This document shows, piece after piece, positions 23,520 to 34,300 of a stretch of DNA of 64,000 nt. This stretch comes from Forficula auricularia. Its lineage: Eukaryota; Arthropoda; Insecta; Dermaptera; Forficulidae. Below the pieces are notes generated by a model. The model made no database searches, had not been told where the DNA came from, and saw only the letters and a program-made list of their open reading frames with translations. The DNA is taken from contig JALMQS010000890.1 of the NCBI GenBank assembly GCA_024734495.1, positions 62,001 through 126,000 of the forward strand, read 5' to 3'. The position numbers and the translations under genes are program-made. The stretch's first letter is position 1; each line of letters starts with the position of its first letter.

Positions 23520-23825
23520 AATCCAATCTTATAATAATTCGTCAAAAAAAGTCACTCCCAAAAAAGCCAAATTTTTTCCTATCTATTTACATTGAATCCT
23601 ATAGTAAACCAGGAGTTTATGAGTTTTAGCAGAGTCATCTCTTGAGACCCGTCTGAACTAATGGCGATTTTTCCACTCAAAATCCCTTCTTATAATAATT
23701 CTTCAAAAAAAGTCACTAACAAAAAAGCCAATTTTTTCCCTATCTATTTACATTGAATCCTATAGTAAACCGGGGGTTTATTAGTTTTAGCAGAGTCATC
23801 TTTTGAGACCCGTCTAAACTAATTA
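23520..23825 (-). repeat. Foldback module Z, inverted pair (right arm)
   Basis: Inverted partner of 20185-20495, both tandem copies kept, followed by 23826-24100, which mirrors 19900-20180. Confidence 0.65.
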
Positions 23826-24109
23826 ATTAATTCTTTATTAATTTCTCTTGCCAATCTTATTAACATGGCGGACGACATTATAAATAAAATATTAATAAAA
23901 GAAAAAATAGTTATTTCCTATTATATCCATCCAACTTAACACATTTCTAAAATAATTATAATTTTCTAAATATATTAAAATAATTTATTTTTTAAATTTC
24001 ATCTCCAAATAGATAGATTTGTGTTTATTAATTAAAATTTTATGATTTCGCCGGTCCATTTTATAATCATATATTTTTACTGTTCAATAAAAATATTACA
24101 GACATGCAA

Positions 24110-25215
24110 AAAATGTATATTACCTATATTCAGGGAACATTTTCAGATATAAAGCTAAAATTTGATACAGTATAATGTGAAAAAACATATATTCGTACCG
24201 AGTTTCATTAGACAAAATTATTCAAGATTGCCAATTTATATACTCACAGGAAACGTTTTCAGATACAAAGCTAAAATTTGGTGCATTAAAATTCAAAAAT
24301 ACATAGTTACGTAGCAAGATTCAGCTCATTAGATAAAACCACTCTAAATTGACAATTTATATACTCGGGAAAGGCTAAAATTTGGTACATTCTAAGATAT
24401 TTGCATACCAATTTTCTGAACATTATTTAGGTAGTAAAAAGCTAAAATTTGGTAAATTTTAGGATATTTGTGAACCAATTTTCAGCTCATTAACTAAAAC
24501 CTTTCAAGATTGACATTTTGTAGTCTCAGGAAACGTTTTCAGATAAAAAGCTCAAATTTGGTGGATTCTAAGATATTTGTGTGCAAATTTTCAGCTGATT
24601 AGCTAAAACTATTATAGAATTACAATTTATATTCTCGGGTAACGTTTTCAGGTAAAAAGCTAAAATTTGGTACATTCTAAGATATTTGGGTACCAATTTT
24701 CAGCTCATTAGCTAAAACTATTCTAAAAAGACAATTTATATTATCGGGGAATGTTTTTAGGGAAAAAGCTAAAATTTTGTGCTTTCTAAAATATTTGCGT
24801 ACCGAGTTTCAGCTTATTTACTATAACAATCCTAAAATGACAATTTATATTCTCGGGTAACGTTTTCAGGTAAAAAGCTAAAATTTGGTACATTCTAAGA
24901 TATTTGGGTACCAATTTTCAGCTCATTAGCTAAAACTATTCTAAAAAGACAATTTATATTATCGGGGAATGTTTTTAGGGAAAAAGCTAAAATTTTGTGC
25001 TTTCTAAAATATTTGCGTACCGAGTTTCAGCTTATTTACTATAACAATCCTAAAATGACAATTTATATTATCGGGGAACGTTTTCAGGTAAAAAGCTAAA
25101 ATTTGGTGCATTCTAAGATATTTACGTACCAATTTTCAGCTCATAAACTAAATCCTTTCAAGATTGGCATTTGATACGTTCAGGAAACTTTTTCAGGTAT
25201 AAGATTAAAATTAGA
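24110..25215 (-). repeat. Tandem array 3, about 109-bp monomers (right arm)
   Basis: Inverted relatives of array 2. A two-monomer block (about 24656-24860 and 24873-25080) is repeated almost unchanged, indicating recent unequal exchange in this arm only. Confidence 0.75.
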
Positions 25216-26437
25216 CGCATTGTTATGTGAAAATACATATTAACAAGTGATTTAATTATATAATAGAATTTGCGTTTGTAAGTAGTCTGAATATAATTTC
25301 AAATAATAATGAAAACAATTTAATTTATAAATTACAATTGTATCTTGTATTTTGATTATAGCAAATGAAAATAATCTGTGTCTTATATATCGATAATTTT
25401 TTTTACGTAATTGATATTTTTTGATCAAAGAAAATAAATAAATACGAAATATTTGAAAAAATATTTTTTTCCCATCTAATCCGCCAACGCGTCTTAACTT
25501 GTCCATGCGTGTCTCAACTCGTTTGAAATAAACTCGAGTTTTCATTATTAAAAAAATTTATTAAATTTTGTAAAGGTAATTAGCAGCAAAACGGGCAATT
25601 CTAGACTAACGGAATCGAGTGAGAAAGAGAAAGCGTGTATATCGCCCTCTCTTTCCCTCTATGTTTGGGATTTTATACGAATATAAAATCCTTAAGCGGT
25701 GAGGTCTCAAATATCCGAGTTCTCATTTATTATCCTTTTCATTTCTCGAGGATAATCGAAACTCGAATGTCCATTTGAGACAAGCAAAAAATTGGACCGT
25801 CCCGAAGGGGCGGTCGCCGAGCAGCGCTAGGCTGCTAAATAACCCACTAAAAACACCATCTATTTATATTATTTAACAAAAAAAGTCACTACACAGATCA
25901 TCCCCCTTTATTCCCATTTGATCCTATAGTAATTAAGGGTGTTAATATTTACTAGTGTCATCTCTTGATTTTTATATGAACTAATTACTCCAATTATAAT
26001 GATACATAAATAAACAATCAAGATATAAAAATAATTTTTTTCTTTAAAAATTCATCCAAATTAGAAATGTTTGAAATACTCATCTATTTCTAGACCTAAT
26101 TAATTATTATTTTTTTAATTTTATTTCCAAATAGATCAATTAATAAATTTGTTTTTGTACTATCTATTCTATTCACCAGGGACACAGAAAATCTTTCGTG
26201 TCTAAACTCGTTTGAAATAGTCTCGAGTTTTTATCATTCAAAAATCTATTTAATATTTTTAATAGGAAATAATCAAATCGGTCAATTCTAGAGCAATTGA
26301 GTGCTCTGCTCATATTTTCTAATGGATGACTTCGTGAACAAATTGACTTTATTTATATTATTATAAAAAATATATTCTTTGATTGTTTCTTTTAATTATT
26401 ACGCGTGTTTACAGTTTATTAGATAATAATGTTTTTG

Positions 26438-26806
26438 TCCGCCTCCGCGGTGTAATGGTCAGAATAACTGACTGGCAACCCGGAGGTCTCGGGTTCGATT
26501 CCCGGCTATACCCAGACATGTTTTGTGTAAGTATAGGGTCTGGTAATAAAAATTAAGTGGGAGATAAATTTAACCGAATTTATCGTGCGGAGAATTTACC
26601 ACTGCTCGAAGCCCCTAAAACCTTAGAAAATTGGATATTGAATTGTATCTAAGTTTCTGAGATTGGCTCGTGATCCCAGTTTCTTTTTCTTCTACTCTGT
26701 TCTTTTCACGATGAGGGGCCAGCCCACACAGGCCTTTAGGGGATCCACCTTCTGGTGTATCTCCTTCTCACATCAATATCATTAAAAAAAAAAAAAAAAA
26801 AAAAAA
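26438..26806 (+). mobile_element. tRNA-derived SINE, full length
   Basis: The tRNA-like head has a box-A-like GTGTAATGGTCAG and a perfect box B GGTTCGATTCC at 26492-26502. A tRNA-unrelated body and a 23-nt poly-A tail follow. About 370 bp, inserted in module A. A truncated sister is at 17393-17546. Confidence 0.8.
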
Positions 26807-27263
26807 TGAAGAAGAGAGTGAGCGTATATCGCCCCCTCTTTCCCTCTTTGATTGGGATTTTATAAGAATATAAAATCCTTAAGCGGTGAGGTCTCAAATA
26901 TCCAAGTTTTCTTTTATTATCCTTTCATTTCTCGAGGATAATCGAAACTCGAATGTCCATAAAAGACAAGCAAAAAATTGGACCGTCCCGAAGGGGCGGT
27001 CGCCGAGCAGCCCTTGGCTGCTGAAAAAGTCACGAAAAACACCCTCTATTTATATTATTTAACAAAAAAAGTCACTACACAGATCATCCCCTTTTATTCC
27101 CATTTGATCCTATAGTAATTAAGGGTGTTAATATTTACTAGTGTCATCTCTTGATTTTTACATAAACTAATTATTACAATTATAATAATATAAACAAATA
27201 AACAATTAATATTAGTTGAATAAAAGATTTCACTGTCGATGGTAACAGAATTGTTTTTATTTT

Positions 27264-27410
27264 AGGTTAAAAATAAAATAAAATGAGAGAGTCTTCTGTT
27301 TTTAAATAAAATAATTTTTAATTATTTCTAATTAAAAATTATTTTATTTTAAAAACAGAAGACTCTCTCATTTTATTTTATTTTTAACCTAAAAACAATT
27401 AATATTATAA
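27264..27410. mobile_element. Short palindromic element
   Basis: Arms of about 65 bp, GGTTAAAAATAAAATAAAAT to its complement, with CAGAAGACTCTCTCAT inside. Inserted in the middle right-arm module A. Confidence 0.65.
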
Positions 27411-28349
27411 TTTTTTCTTTAAAAATTCATCCAAATTAGAAATGTTTGAAATACTCATTTATTTCTAGACCTAATAAATTATTATGTTTTAAATTTTATT
27501 TCTAAATAGATCAATTAATAAATTTGTTATTGAACTATCTATTCTATACAGCAGGGACACAGAAAATTTTTCGTGTCCAAACTAGTTTGAAATAGCCTCG
27601 AGATTTTATCATTAAAAAATCTATTTAATATTTTTAATTGGAAATAATCAAAACGGGCAATTTTTGAGCAATTGAGTGCTCTGCTCATATTTTCTAATGG
27701 TTGACTTCTTGAACAAATTGACTTTATTTATTTTAATAAAAAAATATATTCTTTGATTGTTCCTTTTAATTATTACGCGTGTTTACAGTTTATTAGTTAA
27801 TAATGTTAGAAGAGAGAGAGAGAAAGCGTATATCGCCCTCGCTTTCCCTTTGATTTGGATTTTATACGAATATAAAATCCTTAAGCGGTGAGGTCTCAAA
27901 TATCCGAGTTCTCATTTCTTATCCTTTTCATTTCTCGAGGATAATCGAAACTCGAATGTCCATTTGAGACAAGCAAAAAATTGGACCGTCCCGAAAGAAC
28001 GGTAGCCGAGCAGCGCTAGGCTGCTAAATTACCCACTAAAAACACCATCTATTTATATTATTTAACAAAAAAGTCACTACACAGATCATCCCCTTTTATT
28101 CCCATCTGATCCTATAGTAATTAAGGGTGTTAATATTTACTAATGTCATCTCTTGATTTTTATATGAACTAATTATTCCAATTTTAAATATATATACAAA
28201 TAAACAATTAATATTAAAATAATTTTTTTCTTTAAAAATTCATTCAAATGAGACATTTTTGAAAAACTCATTTATTTCTAGTTCTAATCAATTATTATTT
28301 TTTAAATTTTATTTCTAAATTGATCATTTCATAAATTTATTATTATCCA

Positions 28350-28645
28350 AAAATACAAATCTTTTATAAAAAACAATCCAAAATACGTTTATTCAAAGTC
28401 AAACGTTTCGGGAGAATTTCTCCCTTTTTCAATGACAATTTTTTTTTTAAAGAAACAAGAAAAAAAAGTTGCTTTAAGTGTTGAATTCTAGAGAAAGCAA
28501 CTTGTTTTTTTCTTTTATTTTTTTGGAAAAAAAAAAATATTTGTCATTAAAAAAGGGAGAAATTCTCCCGAAACGTTTGACTTTGAATAAACGTATTTTT
28601 GGATTGTTTTTTATAAAAGATTTGTATTTTTTTAATTCATAAAAA
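28350..28645. mobile_element. Palindromic element with decayed hammerhead ends
   Basis: Both arms carry GGGAGAAATTCTCCC next to GAAACGT, the stem II and core of the ACGT hammerhead class, but the CTGANGA box is lost in both. The outer end is CAAATCTTTTATAAAAAACA and its complement. Confidence 0.6.
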
Positions 28646-28689
28646 CAATCAATAAAATTTTTTCTTTTTACTTTATTTATTATTATCTA

Positions 28690-28998
28690 TATTATATAAT
28701 TATTTTTCTTATCCGGCATGGACCTAGAAAATTTTTCAGAGAGGTTCAAATAAAAAAAAAATATTTTGAAAAATATTGTAGGTATATATAATAAATTTTA
28801 GTGAATTATAACATTCATATAATATATATATATTTGGATAAAATAATTAATAAACTAAAATTTTCATTTTTTTATTATTCACTATAAATATAAGGTTTTT
28901 TGTATGTATTCACGTTGTGATATTTGCTTAGTTTTTTATCTAAATAGTTTATACATCTATTGAAATATTTTAGTCAAAAACTAATAAAAATAATTATT
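28690..28998 (-). repeat. Module X and outer terminal segment (right end of foldback)
   Basis: Inverted partner of 7377-7484 joined to 8676-8880. It includes TCACGTTGTGATATTTGCTT, matching the left end across the Tigger insertion site. Confidence 0.7.
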
Positions 28999-29090
28999 TT
29001 TTAATTCTATCTGGCTCACAAGCTGAGAAAGATGAAAAAAAATTTCAACATCCAAACTGATGCTGATCCCATGAAAAATAATATTTATAA

Positions 29091-29144
29091 TAAAAAGACT
29101 GATGATGAGGGCCAAGCCTTTGAAACTATAGTCTCAAACAAATA

Positions 29145-29181
<37 letters not shown>

Positions 29182-29222
29182 CAACAACTCTGCTACTCTC
29201 GGAAAAATAAAAACTTTTCAAT
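29091..29222 (+). ncRNA. Retrozyme-unit fragment with hammerhead core
   Basis: CTGATGA at 29099-29105, stem II GAGGGC/GCCTTT with G-U pairs, GAA at 29122, ACT-AT-AGT, C at 29133, then TC pairing GA. The distal stem I is lost. After an AT microsatellite (29149-29179) the unit continues with TCTGCTACTCTCGG. Confidence 0.6.
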
Positions 29223-29657
29223 TGAAACTAAATCTATTTGTAAAGAGGATACCATACCCCGATCTTAAAAAAAAGGAAATAATAATCAATCGAATCTTCA
29301 AATTATTATATATAGACTATATGAGACAGGGAGATGTATGTTACTCATGTAGAGTTTTAACGTGACGACAAATTTCTTCTGATTTTTTGCTTTTTTTTTT
29401 TTCTATTAATCTGAAAATATTAAAGCTCAAAATTTATTAAAAGATAAACATTTTTGTATCTGAACGAACTTCTTATGATCTTTTTTTCTGGAGTTATTGT
29501 GGGGAGTATGATCCAAACAAGACGTTTATATATGTATATTGGGGGAAATCTGTGCCTTGGGAAAAATTTATAGAGAAAGATTGGTTTAATATACCATTTA
29601 AGAAGGAAACAGTGCAATATTTTATAATTTGATGGTATGCAAGAATGCAAAGGTAAG

Positions 29658-30582
29658 GTAAACGGTCCAGTAATGGGCCAGTTGAGAGAAAAATTGAAGT
29701 AACTGCTGTAAAATTAAGCAAACTGGTCTAAATTTTCACCTGTCATTCTATTATCTGTCCTACACCTGTAACAGCAATTTTAGCACACTGGTTGCATTTA
29801 CAAAAATAAAAAAAAATACATACCATAACTAACCTGATGCACCGATAATGGGCCACTATTTTATCCGACGTACCAAAAATGGGCTATCTATTAAGTCTTT
29901 TGTGGAACAATAATCAAGTCTATAACATCATAAAATTACAAAGAGGGGTAACTAAAAACAAAATTTATCTGTTTTATTGATATTTTTCTAAAACTTTGAA
30001 GAAAATGCCGATGGTGACAGTAATGGGCCAGCCCGCCCATTATTGGAATCATTCATAGTACAATGACCGTTGCTGTACTGATTAGTTAGGTTTCGATCGA
30101 GGTTTTCAACAGTAAGTTTAATTCAGAATGATACCATGTTCTTATCCCGGGCTGGGCTGGCCCATTACTGGGACAGTTGAACAATTCGTGATCCCATGAT
30201 GGGTCACCCTATTTCGCCAATGAAATCTTAAGTTTTTTTTCATTTATGCAATGTACAATTTGAATTATACATATTATCGTACTAAATAATCCTTAAAGTC
30301 AATAAACAGGCATTATAGTAAATAAATATTATTTGTTGAAAAAAATCACTTTCCTAAGCAGAAATTAAAACAATCACAAATATCCGCCTCTTTAGCAGAA
30401 TAATCCAAACACTTGACAGAAAGTAAAAGAATGAACTGAATTCCAATGCTAAGGTATCCTAGCAGGAAGTAGTCAATCACCCTATTCATTCCACTGACCT
30501 AGGTAACAAAAGACCCTTCATTTCTCAACATTTTTACGGGGTGGTCCATTATAGGAGCGTGGTCCATTACTGGAGCGTTTAC
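29658..30582. mobile_element. TIR element with repeated TAATGGGCCA motifs
   Basis: Ends GTAAACGGTCCAGTAATGG and its near complement at 30582. TAATGGGCC-type motifs recur inside in both orientations, like subterminal transposase-binding sites. No transposase frame; 925 bp. Confidence 0.65.
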
Positions 30583-31146
30583 GTTATATCTAGATTGATT
30601 TTATATAGGAAATAGAGGCAGAAAACTTAATTAAATCATTTTAGCCAGATAGTAAAGAAAATAGGATGTGTAACTTAAGGGGGAAAATGAGCAGTTGAGT
30701 AAAACAAGTCTTCGGCCTCATGACATTTTAATGATGAAGATGATGAATAAGTTTTGATTTTATAGCTTTTACTTTTGTCTTAAAATTATTTTAAATGAGG
30801 GAAGCGATAACAATTATGGCATAATTTTCAGGCATATAAATAAGAAATGTTATAAATTGTATTGGTTACTAAATAAGTATTTATTCTTATATATTAAGTA
30901 GAAAACAATATTACATATTTATAGATGTTGATGAGACATTACTAATGGGATCAACCAAATCAGTGTGTTGAGGGTTAAATGTATAAATATATAAAGAAGA
31001 GTAATAAAGAAAATAAACTTGATTTTACATGAATATTATTTAATAAATGTTGAAAAAGCCTTTTTTTCCAAAGAATATTACAAGAAACTGAAAAAAGTGC
31101 AGTGAAATGAACTAAATAATATATATGTTCATTTATATCAAAATCT
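30583..31146. other. SF3B1 3' flank, no further feature
   Basis: AT-rich single-copy-looking sequence between a TIR element and the candidate polyadenylation signal. No gene or repeat recognised. Confidence 0.4.
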
Positions 31147-31152
31147 TTTATT
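31147..31152 (-). promoter_or_regulatory. Candidate polyadenylation signal of SF3B1
   Basis: Minus-strand AATAAA about 80 nt after the stop codon, the first such hexamer in the 3' flank. In this AT-rich DNA the hexamer is common by chance, so position is the main support. Confidence 0.45.
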
Positions 31153-31228
31153 ATTTTAAAGACATAAACTGTTAAATATATCTAGTTATTGAAATGATTA
31201 AATGAAATATGGAAATATTTAAAAAAGT

Positions 31229-31387
31229 TTAAAGAATATAGTCAAGTTCATATCTTTGATATTGATTCTTAGCATCATTAGCAATCCTAGGGTATCCAGC
31301 AACTAAGGCATCCTGGCCACCGATATATAAGGAATTATAAATTTTCCAATAAACGTCTCGAACTTTTCTTGCTGGGTGGAAAAGACC
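31229..31387 (-). CDS. SF3B1: SF3B1 exon 19 (stop codon)
   Basis: Fifty-two codons from [20 protein letters not shown] to ELDYIL and a TAA. The C-terminal YELDYIL is the invariant SF3B1 end. Acceptor TTTCAG. Confidence 0.97.
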   Translation of the reverse strand, partial: GLFHPARKVRDVYWKIYNSLYIGGQDALVAGYPRIANDAKNQYQRYELDYIL

Positions 31388-34300
31388 CTGAAACAAATAA
31401 ATAAATATATGAATATATTAATGCATTAAGAATAAAAAGGTCAAATTAAAGATCTTAGTTGATTTCATGTCAGAAGGGATCGAACACAAGTGTTAAAGTT
31501 GCATAAACACTAAAGACGAAATCCTTCCGATATGTAAGTATATGATACAGACAATTTTTTTGGTAAAGATATCTAAGAGTCTCTCCAAATGTTTTCTATG
31601 ATACCTCTAATGGTATAGATGAGGCAGACTTCGACACCTTTACCAATTTTTTGCCAAGGTTATAATAAACTCGATTGTAAAATTATGCTGATGACTGAAT
31701 TAAATTTTCAACGCAAGGTCGTATTGTTTATTACAAATAATAATTTTTAAGAAAAAAATAAAAACCGACTTCAAAAAATTAAATGCAACAAATAAAATAC
31801 ACAAAAAGGTATAAAATAATTATTATCTTATTTAGTTACAACTAAACGACGAAATATTAACATGAAATTACTTTTTGAAGTCGATACCAAACAAACTATA
31901 CCTATAAGCGAGCGTACCCGCCAAACGTACTAAGTAAGATCCGTCGAGTGCGATTCATAAAAGGTATATGTTTGGCACCAACTTCAAAAAGTAATTTCAT
32001 GTTAATATTTCGTCGTTTAGTTGTAACTAAATAAGATAATAATTATTTTATACCTTTTAGTGTATTTTATTTGTTGCATTTAATTTTTTGAAGTCGGTTA
32101 AAAACACACTGGTTGTTATTTGTTATAAATATATTATTTGATTCATCTATTACAGTGTTTCTCAAACTTTTTCGAATGTGGAACTCTTTTCCGTTTGGAT
32201 GGTAAGTGTGGAACCCGACAATCTTGTGATTCGAGTTAAAGCGTTGTTATGGGAATGGGATTCACACAACTAATCCAAAACTGCACCTTCCTTTTGAACG
32301 CTAGAATTTTTTCACCTGTTGTGAATTTTTTGGCAAGTTTTCATGGAACCCCAGGGTTCCGCGGAACACACTTTGAGAAACACTGATCTATTAAATTTAA
32401 TAATTAAGGTACTTCTTTCATAAATGCAAAAATTCAAGAAGTCTTCGAAACTTGGAATATTAGTCATTAAAAGCATAATAAATACACTGTTAAAATTTGG
32501 AGACGATTTACAACACCAAACATAAAATAATTGAGATTAAAAATGAAATTTTTTACATATGATAGATAGGGAAAGAGTGGGAAAATGATCATTATTTTTT
32601 TTTTCATTGAAGGGCTTTCACCATCTTGATGAAAAACTAATATTTGTTAGAATAATATATTCGGAGTAACTTAAAAAAAATTGAAATTATTTACCACGTA
32701 GTTTTGATCAAAAATAATAAAAAAATTTTGGGAAATTATTTTTAGTGGAGGGGATAAAATATCAATGGCTTGGAAACGATCCATTCATAAATAAAATATA
32801 GTAGCGTTAAATGTACAGTCGCGTTAAAAAAACATTACCTAAAATTTTAACACCGTCCATATTTATAGAGTGGTAACGAGGCTAAAACTTTTTGTGTGGA
32901 TTGACGCGAAAGAACCTCCCTTTGATCAATTTTGATAAATACACTCAAAAGCGGAAAAAAACGGACACTTGATAATTTTTAGATATAATTTAGATAAAAT
33001 ATATAATTTAGATAAAAGAATAAGTACAATATTAAAAAAATATTTCCATATTTTGACTATATAGGTAAATAATTAAAAAAATTATTTCTAAAGCTAAAAT
33101 GGCATTTTATAACAAATATGACTTTAAAAAACATAAAATTGTAACGAGTATCTATTATAATAAAAAAAAAAAAAAAGATTAATTAAAAAATGTTTCTTTA
33201 TGTCTCGTATATGAGCTTTTATAGGATAAAAGCAAGGGATGAACTGCGATTGGAATTAGGTGTAGACCGTCTTTGGAATTATTTTGGAATTCATTAGATA
33301 ATGCCCCTCATCTATTGTCTTTCACTTGGAAATGAAAGTGGAAGTGGGTGTACACGATTTAGGTCGGGGTTCATCCCTCGGATAAAAGTATGAACAGTTT
33401 CAAAGACAAAGAATAAATTATTGATTTTCATTAAATTCATTTTTTTCGATATAATATTAAGTTTCCATGAATTAATCGAAAGTGTTAACATTTTAAATTT
33501 TTAAAGTTGTTATAGGGAAATAAGGACTATATTGTTAAGTTTTAAAAATAAAAAAAAATTTCAATCTGATTGATGTTGTAGGTTAAAAAATAAAATGATG
33601 TTGACTTGCCTTGATAGTTTACTAAGAAAGAATAATGATAAAAATGACAAATATGCAGGGAAGTTAACTATTTGAGCCCTGAAGAAGTCAACAAAGTTGA
33701 CGAAACGTTGGCAATAAAATATAAATTATCTGCATAAAAAATATAGCCCTTATTTCCATTATAACTTTAAAAATTTAATCGATGGACATAACTAATCAAA
33801 TATGTCTATTATTATTCAATATATTTTGGTTAGGTTATTTTATGAGAAAATTTATTTTAATTCATTTTATCAAAATATAAAAATTATCAAGTGTCCGGTT
33901 TTTTTGCTATTGAGTGTATATTATTTGATTCATCTATTAAATTTATTTCTTAAAATCAATTTTCTTACCTGAAGGACATATTGAAGAATTTTTATGGGTC
34001 CCAAGGCAACTCGTAGTCCTTCTATACTATCCATAAAAGCTTGGACAAGATGTGGTGAAGTTTCAAAAATATTTGGCCATACGTGATTAAGTAAGTGAAC
34101 TAGAGCATCTTCACATCCAAATCCATATACTCCAAGGGCCATGTGTTTAATTGCAGCACAAGCAGTTTGTCGGTGAACTAAATCTCTGTTTTTAAAAAAA
34201 ATATGATAATCAGTAAAAATAACCATTGAATTTTTTGTTAGAGATTTCTCTAGAAACATATTTAATATGTAAATCGGGAAGATGGAAGAAATTAAACTGG

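Larger units (their letters stand above)
25560..28345 (-). repeat. Three module A copies in the right arm
   Basis: Head-to-tail inverted modules at about 25560-26133, 26134-27515 and 27516-28345. The middle one holds a SINE (26438-26806) and a palindrome (27264-27410). All keep the stem GGATTTTATA/TATAAAATCC. Confidence 0.65.
7377..28998. mobile_element. Giant foldback: 21.6-kb imperfect palindrome
   Basis: The outer ends are inverted copies: TTTTTATTAGTTTTTGACTA near 7377 and its complement near 28998. Homology continues for about 300 bp if the Tigger insert is removed. Module order inward is terminal segment, X, several A modules, V, 109-bp arrays, Z, GC module, inner arm and a spacer of about 120 bp near 22,000. 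The inner arms (20100-21945 and 22065-23900) are nearly identical; the outer arms have diverged and the left one is longer. No transposase belongs to the structure itself. It could be a giant foldback transposon or a chromosomal inverted duplication of repeats. Confidence 0.7.

Noticed and set aside
15120..25215. CRISPR-like array
   Set aside because: Repeats of about 109 bp without unique spacers, in a eukaryotic foldback.
26438..26520. tRNA gene
   Set aside because: A/B boxes are present, but the sequence continues into a SINE body with a poly-A tail and the acceptor stem does not close.
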